A stretch of DNA of 64,000 bases from Lachancea thermotolerans CBS 6340 (taxonomy: Eukaryota > Ascomycota > Saccharomycetes > Saccharomycetales > Saccharomycetaceae): NCBI RefSeq assembly GCF_000142805.1, contig NC_013079.1, positions 682,001 through 746,000 on the forward strand, in the 5' to 3' direction. Positions 54,187-63,662 of this stretch are shown here, piece after piece; the first letter of the stretch is position 1, and each line of letters opens with the position of its first letter. A program made the translations under genes and the position numbers. The notes beneath the pieces were generated by a model, which saw only the letters and a list, made by a program, of their open reading frames with translations, was not told where the DNA came from and did no database searches.

Positions 54187-57039
54187 TTAGCCCTTTAAAA
54201 AGTCCATTAAGCCCAGTTGTTTGCCTGAAGAGTCTTCCTCGTTGATATCTTGATCTTGACTAGAATTTGTAAAATTATTTCGAGAGTCGTCCCCAAATAT
54301 AGCTGATGAGAATCTTCTCCTGCCACCAGATCCCTCATAAATAAGGCTGTGTAACGGCGAAGACGATGAAGAAGAACTGTGCTTCGCGGTGACAGGTTGT
54401 GGTCTTGCTGACGGAGATTTTGGGCCCCCAGCAGAGGTATTGGTCATGTTGTAGTCCGGCTTAAAAAAGGAGTTTGAGTTATCCTCGTTTTTGTTCTTAC
54501 CAAAGTTGTTAACAGCAAGATTCAAGCCCGGAATTTCGAAGTTGCCGCTGTTATTAGAGGTCCGCAGCTGATACTCGAGTTCATCAAGATCAACGCCCTC
54601 CAGCATAGGCAAACAGTGCAAAATTCGCCACTTTAATGGCACTTTCACGAAGCCAGAATTCTCGTAAAGATACTCGCTAGTCGAACCAGAGAAATAAGAG
54701 TCCTTTCTAGTATTGTTGACATCCAAAATTTCTTTCAAAGCTTCAGAACAGCGCATATTAGAGCTGCCCATATTCTCGGAAGGACTTTTGCCTGTATAAT
54801 GAGCCTCCCAATAAGTGGCATCATAGCAATTGTCGCTGAAATCGTAATTATTTTTGACAAACCCTTTTACAAAACGGTAGATGAACCATGCAACGCGCTT
54901 CCACCTCTGAGGTTTATACCTCCAACACCCGAGCTTTGTCCATCTTCCACGATAATACCATCCCTTTTTCCCCAGCTCGCTGTTGCAAAGCTCGCGAATT
55001 TTTTGCTCACCTAATTCCCCTTTCAGCGAGTAAGTATTCAAAAGCTCATTTTTTGTTATTGAAGCCCAAGAATGTCGCGAAGGTCTTTCCCTGTAAATAA
55101 ACACCATAACATCCACGAAGCAACTTAGTGGTTGCATGAAAGTGGCAATGTATTCAAGCCATACAACTGGACCATGCACTATTTCATAACGGTACTGAAT
55201 GACATCTACGGCCAGCGGAAATGTCCAAATCAGAATATAGGAGAATGGATAAATGAATATTGCCCTCATTTGCTTTTGAATCTGAGCCCTGCGCTTTTTG
55301 AACTCCTGATAAGTTTCAGATTGAAAGTTCTGCTTGACACCATTAAGATGGTTGGTATCAAGGGCAATCACGTCAGGATCGTCAGGGTCTGCATTCAGAC
55401 GTGTGAGTGTCCGACTTGTAGTATTTTTTAAGTGCACTGGTGCCGTCCTAAAAGAACTATCACGGTTTGAAGCAACCGATCTAACAGGTGAAAGGTTCGT
55501 GGAATTTTGTTGTCTTTCGAAGTTAAAGCTGCGTTCAAAACTGTTGGTTGCTTGAAGCGATGATGAGGTCATATTGGTTTTTGGATATGCTGTTAGCCCA
55601 CTTTGTGAGTTTTTCGAGCCAACTCTGCTTGGAACTCCTAAAGCTTTATTCCAATTTGGTTCTTCGTTTGAGAGTTGGTGCGGCGGCTCAAATACGTTTG
55701 TCGTTGAGACTGAATCGCCAAAAGCAGAAACATTCACTGAATGCCTTCTTGTTGAGCCTGCACTTGAGCATGCTGTTCTAAGATTACCCACCGAGCCACC
55801 GCGTCTTTGCAGCCGATATCTGGGGAGGGTAGGACACGAGCAACTAAAGCGTTTGTTTGAAGCTTTTAATGAAGATAATACGTTGCGACGCGCAAGGCTC
55901 AATGGAATATAATTCGAGTTTAGGTCCGATGCAGCTCGGGCCGTAACATCATCGCCATTCGCTCTTCTGAGAGAAGCAAGAGCTTGATCTGATGACTCGC
56001 GCTCCGTCAAATCTTCGTGACGGTAGTCCTCTAATGAAAGGAAAAAGAAGTTTCCTAGTGCACTCATTATTTTAGGAATTCTCGACTTCCTGTAGAAGAA
56101 CTTCAGGTAAATCAGTAGCCTTTGTTGTAATGTGAGTATTTTCCCCATACTGTCCCTCGCACGGTGGATATCAAGAGAGTCTTTGGATTTGAAGGACCCA
56201 ATTTGGTTCTTAATCTTCCGGTTTTCTTTGGAAACAAAAATGTAGATGCTCACGTAGATGAACATGATTAGCACCAAAATAAAATAACGAGGACCCCAGC
56301 TTAAACATATCCTGTACCACACTGGATGGGGTGGTAGATAGCACCATGCACTGAGTGCTTTGTAACCGCCTTTGCGGGCCTGATAAGAAAAATCAAAGCT
56401 ATCGTTGTCTAAGACCACCCTATCATTCAAGTTCACCGGTATAAATGTGTTGAAGCCAACGAAAGCCAAGCTTGCCAAGATCATTGGCACCAGAAAAGTT
56501 ACTGGGTAGAGGGAGTGGCGCATGCGATAAAGGCCACCCTCCATGTTACCTGTTGAGCGATTCTGCCATTTCCATGATGGCACAAAGATGAGCAGTGCAA
56601 AATGTATGGCAAATATAGCAATGGCGAAGTCCGCACCCTCGATGGCGAAGGCGCTAAGCCAGCCAAGAGTGTTATAAAAAGCGGGCATGCCATAAACGTC
56701 GTTCCGAGCCAATATTACTACTGGATATATTAAAAGCACCAGTGCCTTTAGGAAATCGCACACTATAAGAAAAAAGACGAGATTGTGCCGAAACACACGC
56801 CGCCGCTGGTCAATGCCTGTGATGTAAAGGAACCCTACGGCAGCAGCCAGGATCGATATTGACGATGATGTTATTGCGATCCCTCGAAGTCGCAGTAGTT
56901 CTGGTGCAGTAAATGTTGAGAACATACCTGGTAACCCGAGCAGCTGGTTCACCGTCGTTGTATTCCACGTTCGGTTCAGGTACACCGGCGGTACCACCTC
57001 TCCGTTCACCAGGAACGTTGAATTCTGAGGTTGTGGCAT
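54187..57039 (-). CDS. GPR1: G protein-coupled glucose receptor Gpr1
   Basis: A 950-residue receptor (S. cerevisiae Gpr1, 961). It senses glucose and sucrose at the plasma membrane and signals through Gpa2 to cAMP and PKA. Five membrane segments lie in residues about 48-275 and two more at about 595-655. Between them is a Ser-rich third cytoplasmic loop of about 300 residues. The juxtamembrane RRAQIQKQMRAIFIYPFSYI and the post-TM7 MVFIYRERPSRHSWA are conserved. A long cytosolic tail follows, with the Gpa2-interacting region expected near its end. The long poly-Asn run of S. cerevisiae Gpr1 is not present. Confidence 0.94.
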   Translation of the reverse strand: MPQPQNSTFLVNGEVVPPVYLNRTWNTTTVNQLLGLPGMFSTFTAPELLRLRGIAITSSSISILAAAVGFLYITGIDQRRRVFRHNLVFFLIVCDFLKALVLLIYPVVILARNDVYGMPAFYNTLGWLSAFAIEGADFAIAIFAIHFALLIFVPSWKWQNRSTGNMEGGLYRMRHSLYPVTFLVPMILASLAFVGFNTFIPVNLNDRVVLDNDSFDFSYQARKGGYKALSAWCYLPPHPVWYRICLSWGPRYFILVLIMFIYVSIYIFVSKENRKIKNQIGSFKSKDSLDIHRARDSMGKILTLQQRLLIYLKFFYRKSRIPKIMSALGNFFFLSLEDYRHEDLTERESSDQALASLRRANGDDVTARAASDLNSNYIPLSLARRNVLSSLKASNKRFSCSCPTLPRYRLQRRGGSVGNLRTACSSAGSTRRHSVNVSAFGDSVSTTNVFEPPHQLSNEEPNWNKALGVPSRVGSKNSQSGLTAYPKTNMTSSSLQATNSFERSFNFERQQNSTNLSPVRSVASNRDSSFRTAPVHLKNTTSRTLTRLNADPDDPDVIALDTNHLNGVKQNFQSETYQEFKKRRAQIQKQMRAIFIYPFSYILIWTFPLAVDVIQYRYEIVHGPVVWLEYIATFMQPLSCFVDVMVFIYRERPSRHSWASITKNELLNTYSLKGELGEQKIRELCNSELGKKGWYYRGRWTKLGCWRYKPQRWKRVAWFIYRFVKGFVKNNYDFSDNCYDATYWEAHYTGKSPSENMGSSNMRCSEALKEILDVNNTRKDSYFSGSTSEYLYENSGFVKVPLKWRILHCLPMLEGVDLDELEYQLRTSNNSGNFEIPGLNLAVNNFGKNKNEDNSNSFFKPDYNMTNTSAGGPKSPSARPQPVTAKHSSSSSSSPLHSLIYEGSGGRRRFSSAIFGDDSRNNFTNSSQDQDINEEDSSGKQLGLMDFLKG

Positions 57040-57351
57040 CCGGTCCCGCTCGCCTGCTGAGTTTCCGCCTCGACTTTTTCTTGTTCCTCTCTCTTTTCTT
57101 GCGTTCTGGTATTCCTCTGAATATCGTTACTATCGCTTGCTTCTGAACAATATTGCCCTCGCCTCTCGCTGAAATTGCTTGCCTCGCAGTTGCGCTTCGG
57201 GCCTCCTCTGGGTTATCTCGTTGCACTTTACGCTTTTGGTTAGACCCCGCAGTTTGGAATTCTCCTTGGCTTTTTGGCCCGTTTGTCTACTTACATGAAC
57301 CTTACAACTGAACGTTAATATAAAATTTAGCATGCGGGGAGCCGGGCGAAA
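57040..57351. other. GPR1 promoter and MET22 3' flank
   Basis: 312 bp. The antisense-looking open frame through it (56810-57226, minus) starts upstream of GPR1 in another frame and has no protein-like features. No motif was recognised. Confidence 0.35.
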
Positions 57352-58434
57352 CTACTTATTGATCGCTTTTGACGATGAGTCGACGATCATCTGATGGACA
57401 AGCTTGGTGCCACTGGAGGCGATGACACCCTTAGTAGCCAGAGTTCTGCCGTTGCCGAAATCCAGCGGAACGCCTTCGATGCTGTCTGTATGCTGGCCGC
57501 CAGTTTCGGCGACTAGAGCGTTGCCAGCAGCGTGATCCCAAATCTTTTCGCGATAAGACAAGCTGATAGGAAGGCGCAGGTAGACGTCGCCAAGGCCGAG
57601 TGCGAGCAAGCAGTACTTCACTTGAGAGTCAAGGTGCAGCGCGCGAGAGATTCCCAGCTCCTCTTTTACGGCGTCCTGAGCAGAGTGAGCGGAGTGGCCC
57701 TTTTCGACGCCTTCGAGTGAAACCATGTCGCGCGTTGAGGAAAGCGACCGAACTGGCAGCGGATGCCAGGAAAAGTCCACAGCTGTTGGCGCGAAGAAGG
57801 CCCCGTGTCCACGTACAGCGCGGAAAACATATCCTAAGCGGTGCGCGGCTTCTGGATCGGAATCCTTCCCACCATAGTTGGCGAGCTCCAGGTTGGGGCA
57901 TGCGATGCAGCCGAGCTGCACGACCCCGCCCACGACAAGCGCAAGACATACAGCATACTGCTCTCCACGCAAGAAACCCTTTGTGCCGTCGATAGGGTCC
58001 AGGCACCAAAAACGGGTTTTACGACCACCTTCGCTGCTGCCCAGATCGATCACGCGGCGTACGTCTGCCAGCGACGTGAGCGGATACTCGCGGCTCCGGA
58101 ATTGCATTCCTGCACGTACCGAGTCGTATTCGCCGAACAGCTCCTTGAAAGGAGCTTCTGTTGCTTCGATCTCACGCAAAATTTGCCCGACGAACTCGTC
58201 GTTCAGGCCCTTGGATTCTTCTTCGCCCACGATCTCATCTTCGGGGAAATTGGCCTTGATCGCATTGATGATGATGGCTTGTGCCGAGTAGTCCCCTACT
58301 GTCACAGGCGAGCTGTCGGTCTTGGTGATAGTCGATTTCCTGTCTGCGATCACTTGCGCCTGAATCCGCTTAGTTAGTAGTGCGGCTTTGCGCACCGCTT
58401 GTGTAGCAACGAAGAGCTCTTTCTCGAATGGCAT
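57352..58434 (-). CDS. MET22: 3'(2'),5'-bisphosphate nucleotidase Met22/Hal2
   Basis: 360 residues from the ATG at 58432-58434 (S. cerevisiae Met22, 357). The enzyme hydrolyses 3'-phosphoadenosine 5'-phosphate, a by-product of sulfate assimilation that inhibits exonucleases, and is the lithium- and sodium-sensitive target Hal2. The start MPFEKELFVATQAVRKAALL aligns with the S. cerevisiae start. Metal-binding motifs are GEEE near 73, DPIDGTKGFLRGEQ near 150 and WDHAAGNALV near 307. The upstream Cbf1 site at 58590-58599 fits sulfur-pathway regulation. Confidence 0.96.
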   Translation of the reverse strand: MPFEKELFVATQAVRKAALLTKRIQAQVIADRKSTITKTDSSPVTVGDYSAQAIIINAIKANFPEDEIVGEEESKGLNDEFVGQILREIEATEAPFKELFGEYDSVRAGMQFRSREYPLTSLADVRRVIDLGSSEGGRKTRFWCLDPIDGTKGFLRGEQYAVCLALVVGGVVQLGCIACPNLELANYGGKDSDPEAAHRLGYVFRAVRGHGAFFAPTAVDFSWHPLPVRSLSSTRDMVSLEGVEKGHSAHSAQDAVKEELGISRALHLDSQVKYCLLALGLGDVYLRLPISLSYREKIWDHAAGNALVAETGGQHTDSIEGVPLDFGNGRTLATKGVIASSGTKLVHQMIVDSSSKAINK

Positions 58435-59048
58435 TTTATGTCGGAAATTGATGCGATTCGCGTTGAAGATGGACAAGGCAAAGGCTCTGGGCAATTGTTA
58501 ATGACAATACGTCCATTATATTCTTGTTTGCGCATCGTGGTGGCACTGAGACGGCTTTTCTAGCTCAACAGAAGAAGCCAGCATGTGATATCACGTGATG
58601 GTGGTGTTCTTGGCCATGTGGTATTCATCTCAGTAACGATCATATCAGCAGAACCATGGCCATCGCTGACCGATATCAATCCACCTAGGGCCCGGGGCTC
58701 TTTGACTTAGAGGACGCAAGGTACATAGATTTTTTTGCAGCTTTCAAGTATTTCAACATCAGCTGAAGATGCTGTGGAAGTATGCCAAAATGTGATATAT
58801 TACACAGATTCGTGTGCTAGTTAGTCGGGGCCTTCTTTGTTCCCGACATCAGAGAGTCGACATTGGCCAGTATTCCCAACTGTGTGCACTCCTATAACTT
58901 TACTGCCGGACGGGGCGTCGTGGAAATGATTGCTGGAAGCTTATTGTGTTCCCTTCTGGTCTCGGCGGCAACATCTTATTCCACTTATACTGGGATGTTA
59001 TGTCGCTTTCTTTAGTGCCTTTCGCAGGTTCCAGATATGCTGTCTCTT
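58435..59048. other. MET22 promoter region and SLM3 3' flank
   Basis: 614 bp without a supported gene. It carries the Cbf1 palindrome described separately. Open frames at 58930-59238 overlap the end of SLM3 antisense and are not considered real. Confidence 0.4.
58590..58599. promoter_or_regulatory. Cbf1 palindrome upstream of MET22
   Basis: ATCACGTGAT is a perfect palindrome and an exact match to the Cbf1 consensus RTCACRTG on both strands. It lies about 160 bp upstream of the MET22 start. Cbf1 with Met4 drives sulfur-assimilation genes in S. cerevisiae. Use at this gene is inferred. Confidence 0.65.
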
Positions 59049-60329
59049 TTACTTATTCGCTTCCACTGCATCGGAAGCTAGGATTGTGCCGCTTCCCAAT
59101 ATTCTTTCCTTGTGGTATATGGTACAGTATTGGCCGGGCGCCATGGCCCTCTGTTTTTGTTCTAAGGTCATAACGAGCCGCGACTCACCCGCCTCAGTGG
59201 TCTCCCAGCAACATCTTGAAACCTTCGCTGGCTCCTGAAGAGAGCGGTATTGAATGTGTATTGCCCCGCCGGCGAGATTATTTTTAACCGCTTCTTGCAC
59301 ATCGTTCAAGTTGCCGAGAGGTGAGAAGTCTTTGAGAACAACTCGGTTTTTGTATAAAGAAGGATTGTCGCGGCCTTTGCAAATCACAATTTCGTTTGTG
59401 TCTACGCGTTTGTCTGCAACAAACCAAGCACCTTGGTAGCGCGGATCGCCCTGGGGCATAGAAATCCCGACTTTCTGGCCAATGGTATAGTTCCAAAGAC
59501 CCGTATGGCGGCCCCATTCCGTGCGCTCGCCTGTTATCGGGTCCAGCGTGATTATCTCGCCAGCATGGCTAGGAATATACTGCTCTAAAAATCGGCTGAT
59601 CTTCCCATGTTGTGAGTTGGCAACAAAACATATTCCTTGTGAATCTGGCTTATGTGCAGTGGGAAGCCTTAAATCATGGGCCATCTCACGAACTTCAGGC
59701 TTTGTCAACACTCCCATTGGCAAGCACAGTGCCGGTAATGCTGCAGACGGCACTTGTGAAAGGTAATAGCTTTGATCTTTGGGCGCGTAAAACGCACGTA
59801 GCAAGTGCCACGAGTTAAGGCCCAAAGCTTTCGACTCGGTTTGAAGCACACGCGAGTAATGGCCTGTGACTAGCCAGTAGTTACCAGTCCCTAGCGAGGC
59901 ATCAAGATGTGCCCGTAGCTTTCCGAACTTTATAAATCGGTTGCACCCGATATCGGGGTTAGGTGTAACGCCTTGCTCATAATCGCGCAACATAGGCTCG
60001 AAAACATCTAGCCAGTAGTCCTGCTCAAAGTTGACTTTTTCAACCGGCAGATTCAGATGTGCTCCCACTTTCTGTACATCCTTCCAGTCTCGTTCATGGC
60101 ATGGTTCCCGTTCAGATCTTGTTTCTGTCCAGTTTTGCATATAGATTCCGCACGCATTTGGAAAGCCAGAAAACATAGCAGCGGCTACCGAAGAGTCAAC
60201 ACCAGATGACATCGCAATCACTATGTTGTCAAATTTGCTGGGTAGTTTCATCGGCTGATATCCTGGCACTTGACGGCATTGGCTTGCTGCAAACTTCGCG
60301 AGCTGCTCGAAGGGTTTAAGGCATGCCAT
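59049..60329 (-). CDS. SLM3: Mitochondrial tRNA 2-thiouridylase Slm3/Mtu1
   Basis: 426 residues from the ATG at 60327-60329 (S. cerevisiae Slm3, 417). It thiolates the wobble uridine of mitochondrial tRNA-Lys, -Glu and -Gln. The ATP PP-loop reads NIVIAMSSGVDSSVAAAMFS near residue 35-50. Catalytic Cys regions are in PNPDIGCNRFIKFG and KPDSQGICFVANSQHGK. Further family motifs are YWLVTGHYSRV, KDQSYYLSQV and YTIGQKVGISMPQ. It shares a 230-bp divergent promoter with DBP10. Matches YDL033C. Confidence 0.95.
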   Translation of the reverse strand: MACLKPFEQLAKFAASQCRQVPGYQPMKLPSKFDNIVIAMSSGVDSSVAAAMFSGFPNACGIYMQNWTETRSEREPCHERDWKDVQKVGAHLNLPVEKVNFEQDYWLDVFEPMLRDYEQGVTPNPDIGCNRFIKFGKLRAHLDASLGTGNYWLVTGHYSRVLQTESKALGLNSWHLLRAFYAPKDQSYYLSQVPSAALPALCLPMGVLTKPEVREMAHDLRLPTAHKPDSQGICFVANSQHGKISRFLEQYIPSHAGEIITLDPITGERTEWGRHTGLWNYTIGQKVGISMPQGDPRYQGAWFVADKRVDTNEIVICKGRDNPSLYKNRVVLKDFSPLGNLNDVQEAVKNNLAGGAIHIQYRSLQEPAKVSRCCWETTEAGESRLVMTLEQKQRAMAPGQYCTIYHKERILGSGTILASDAVEANK

Positions 60330-60558
60330 ATTGCTATCCAAGTATCTTGGTGTTTCCTCCCTAAGGGTGCAAATGCCCGATGAATTTAATTTCCTACCAG
60401 CTCATCGCATCTCAGGCTTTCGGGCCCATCTTTACTATAATAAAAAATAATAAGTTGAAAAATTTCAGCGATGAGCTTGCGATGCTCTTCACAACATAAT
60501 CGTCGAACACTTTCCAGCTTTCAAGCATCTTTGCAAGAACAACAGAGAAAGCTAATAA
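60330..60558. promoter_or_regulatory. Divergent SLM3/DBP10 promoter with RRPE and PAC
   Basis: GCGATGAGCT at 60468-60477 is an exact PAC element, directly preceded by an RRPE-like GAAAAATTTC (about 60457-60466). This paired arrangement is typical of ribosome biogenesis genes such as DBP10. A second PAC on the opposite strand (AGCTCATCGC at 60399-60408) points towards SLM3. In S. cerevisiae PAC is bound by Dot6/Tod6 and RRPE by Stb3. Function here is inferred. Confidence 0.65.
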
Positions 60559-63477
60559 ATGGTGAAAGCAGTCGCAAAAAGGTCGAGGCAGCAGTCTGCT
60601 CTCTCGGACGACGAGGATGTTGATATCGCCGGCAACATTGCACTGGACAGCAGTGATAGTAGCTCTAGCTCAGACAACGATGACGATGGATCTGAAGATG
60701 AAGCAGGCGACGTACAAGATATTATAGAGTTCAGCGATGAAGATGAGGAGGAAGCGCGCGCCAAAGCGGCACCCCAGAAGAAGAAGAAAAATGCTCACGA
60801 AGGTGGGTTCCCAGCCTTGGAGCTGTCAGACAACGAGGACCACGATGATGGCAAAGATGGTGCCGATGACGTTACAGAGTACTTTTCTACAAATAATCCT
60901 GAGGCAGCTAAACATAAGAAGGGTTCTTTCGCAAGCTTCGGCCTTTCTAAGTTTATCGTCTCCAATATAGCCAAGAAAGGCTTCCGCCAGCCCACCCCGA
61001 TTCAACGTAAGACCATTCCGCTTATTTTGCAGAAGAGAGATATCGTCGGGATGGCCAGAACTGGTTCTGGTAAGACTGCAGCATTTGTATTGCCCATGAT
61101 TGAGAAGCTGAAGGGCCATTCAGCCAAGATTGGGGCCAGAGCTGTTATCCTTTCGCCTTCCAGAGAGCTGGCCATGCAGACTCACAAGGTCTTCCGTGAG
61201 TTTTCACGCGGATCGGACTTGCGGAGTGTTCTTTTGACTGGTGGTGAGTCTTTGGAGGAGCAGTTTGGTCTCATGATGTCGAACCCTGATGTCGTGATAG
61301 CTACACCTGGTCGTTTTCTCCATCTTAAGGTGGAAATGAACCTTGATCTCAAGTCTGTGGAATATCTTGTTTTCGATGAAGCTGATAGGCTGTTTGAAAT
61401 GGGTTTTGAAGAGCAGCTGAGCGAATTGTTAGCTGCTCTTCCCGTGGCTAGGCAAACCCTTCTGTTTTCTGCCACGTTGCCAAGCTCTCTGGTAAACTTT
61501 GCCAAGGCCGGGCTAACGAATCCTGTGCTGGTGAGATTAGACGCTGAAACAAAAGTGTCAGAGAACTTGGAAATGCTGTTTTTATCATCCAAGAATGAAG
61601 AAAGAGAAGCAAACCTTCTGTATCTTCTTCAAGAAGCAATGAAAATTCCAGTGGCTACAGAAGAGCAGCTCCTAGAATACAAAGCAAAGGTCAAGAATAG
61701 CTATGACAGTGATGACAGCGATGAGGATGCTAAGGCTAAGGCTAAGAAACAGAGAAAATCTGCAATCCGCAAGAAACTTCCCTCCGCCAACGAGCTTCCA
61801 TCAGAGCATGCCACAATTGTTTTTGTGCCCACAAGGCATCACGTTGAGTACATCTCCCAGCTCTTGAAAGACTGCGGCTACTTGGTATCCTACCTATATG
61901 GTACGCTAGATCAGCATGCTCGTCGTCAGCAGCTTTTTAACTTCCGGGCAGGTCTCACCACCATATTGGTGGTTACGGATGTCGCAGCCAGAGGTGTGGA
62001 TATTCCTTTGCTTGCAAATGTGGTCAACTATTCACTTCCTGCGTCCTCTAAGATTTTCGTTCACCGTGTTGGTAGAACTGCAAGAGCAGGTAACAAGGGT
62101 TTTGCTTACTCAATTGTTTCCGAGAATGAACTACCATATCTGCTGGACTTGGAGCTGTTTTTGGGGAAAAAGATCCTGCTAACACCAATGTTTGAGGCAA
62201 CAACTGAACTGCTCAAGTCAAAGTGGATTGCTGAGGGGAACTCAGAGCTGACTTTCAATCCTCCTAAGGTCTCTTACACTAACCGGATGGTTTTAGGGGC
62301 TTGCCCAAGACTCGACTTAGAGACCTGTGGAGATCTTTTCAAGAATTTGACACAGTCCAGTTTCGACTTACAGCAACTGAAGGGCGTGGCCGCTAAAGCC
62401 GAGAAGCTGTATTTCCGCACCCGGCCACCTGCTTCATCCCAATCAATGAAGAGGTCTAAGGAAGTCATTGCTTCCGGCTGGGATGAGCAAAACTTAAGAT
62501 TTGGCAAAAATATCGAGAAAGAGAAACTTGACTTCCTTGCCAAGCTTCAGAATAGAAATAACAAAGAAACTGTCTTTGAATTTGCTAGAAACCAAGACGA
62601 TGAGATGTCATTACTAATGAAGAAACGGCGGATTCAAATTGCGCCTATTCAACGCCGGGCGAAGGAGAGAAAGGAACTTCTAGAAAAGGAAAGAATGGCC
62701 GGCTTGAGGCATACAGTTGAAGATGAGATTTTGAAGGGTGACGAGAACGAGGTTGGTTATTCTGTTCCTGAAGAAGTCTTGCACCGTGAGTTTCAAGATG
62801 CAGACGAATTATTGGGCGCACAAAGTAAAAGTAAGAGGCCAAAATCCTTTAGGGATCCCGCATTTTTCTTGTCGCACTACGCTCCTGCTAGCGAGATTCA
62901 AGATAAACAGTTGGAGGTCACAAACGGTTTCACCAATGAAGCTGCGAACGCGACGTTCGATTTGCACAATGATGACAAGGTTCAAAACCACAAGCAAGTT
63001 GCAACCACCAAGTGGGACAAGAAGAGACAGAAGTACGTCAACACTCAAGGCCTTGACAACAAAAAGTACATCATGGGAGAGAGCGGCCACAAAATACCTG
63101 CAAGCTTCCGATCTGGTAAGTTTGACGAGTGGTCTAAAGCCAGGAAGCTTGGGCCACTCAAGGTGGGTGCTAAGGAGTCAAGTACCACTGCTAAGATGCT
63201 AAGCAACCCAACCGCGGAAGGACAGCGCTCAATCGGAGGAAGATTCAAACATAATAAGGTCAGAGCTCCTAAGCTACCAGATAAGCACAGAGATGACTAC
63301 CATGTCCAAAAGAAGAAGGTTGAAAAGGCTGTCAGTAGCGGCATCCCGGTGAAGGGTTACAACGCCCCAGGTATGAAGAGTGAAATGAGATCCACCCAAC
63401 AAATCTACAAGGAGAGAGTTGCTAAAGAAAAAAAGCGCGCTAAAAATGCTCGCCCAGCTAAAAAGAGAAAGTTTTAA
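60559..63477 (+). CDS. DBP10: DEAD-box RNA helicase Dbp10
   Basis: A 972-residue nucleolar helicase (S. cerevisiae Dbp10, 995) needed for 60S subunit assembly. An acidic N-terminus of about 125 residues precedes the helicase core. The Q motif is GFRQPTPIQRKTIPL, motif I ARTGSGKTAAF near residue 165, motif Ia PSRELAMQ, Ib TPGR, II DEAD, III SAT, V TDVAARGVDIP and VI HRVGRTARAG. An acidic linker with SDDSDEDAKAKAKK interrupts the core between the RecA domains. The DBP10CT domain and a very Lys/Arg-rich tail (AKKRKF) follow. The promoter has RRPE and PAC. Confidence 0.97.
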   Translation: MVKAVAKRSRQQSALSDDEDVDIAGNIALDSSDSSSSSDNDDDGSEDEAGDVQDIIEFSDEDEEEARAKAAPQKKKKNAHEGGFPALELSDNEDHDDGKDGADDVTEYFSTNNPEAAKHKKGSFASFGLSKFIVSNIAKKGFRQPTPIQRKTIPLILQKRDIVGMARTGSGKTAAFVLPMIEKLKGHSAKIGARAVILSPSRELAMQTHKVFREFSRGSDLRSVLLTGGESLEEQFGLMMSNPDVVIATPGRFLHLKVEMNLDLKSVEYLVFDEADRLFEMGFEEQLSELLAALPVARQTLLFSATLPSSLVNFAKAGLTNPVLVRLDAETKVSENLEMLFLSSKNEEREANLLYLLQEAMKIPVATEEQLLEYKAKVKNSYDSDDSDEDAKAKAKKQRKSAIRKKLPSANELPSEHATIVFVPTRHHVEYISQLLKDCGYLVSYLYGTLDQHARRQQLFNFRAGLTTILVVTDVAARGVDIPLLANVVNYSLPASSKIFVHRVGRTARAGNKGFAYSIVSENELPYLLDLELFLGKKILLTPMFEATTELLKSKWIAEGNSELTFNPPKVSYTNRMVLGACPRLDLETCGDLFKNLTQSSFDLQQLKGVAAKAEKLYFRTRPPASSQSMKRSKEVIASGWDEQNLRFGKNIEKEKLDFLAKLQNRNNKETVFEFARNQDDEMSLLMKKRRIQIAPIQRRAKERKELLEKERMAGLRHTVEDEILKGDENEVGYSVPEEVLHREFQDADELLGAQSKSKRPKSFRDPAFFLSHYAPASEIQDKQLEVTNGFTNEAANATFDLHNDDKVQNHKQVATTKWDKKRQKYVNTQGLDNKKYIMGESGHKIPASFRSGKFDEWSKARKLGPLKVGAKESSTTAKMLSNPTAEGQRSIGGRFKHNKVRAPKLPDKHRDDYHVQKKKVEKAVSSGIPVKGYNAPGMKSEMRSTQQIYKERVAKEKKRAKNARPAKKRKF

Positions 63478-63662
63478 CCTGGGTATTTCAGCGCCTCTGA
63501 AGTTCTGTAAATTAGTGTTAAGGTAAATAATTGGCTGTTTTTTACCTTTGGTCATCAACGTCTTTGAATTGTATTTCTTTCACGCATGACGTACGCGTAT
63601 TTAGTGCAACATATAAAAATCAATATCCTTCTGAGTGAAATTATGGAGTTGAAAACGGCCAT
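63478..63662. other. DBP10-PRP9 intergenic region with an overlapping upstream ORF
   Basis: 185 bp. An out-of-frame ATG at 63643 opens a seven-codon ORF whose stop TGA (63664-63666) overlaps the PRP9 ATG at 63663. Nothing else was recognised. Confidence 0.5.

Noticed and set aside
57600-58377. Several open frames on the + strand over MET22
   Set aside because: They are antisense to a complete conserved enzyme gene and have no protein-like features.
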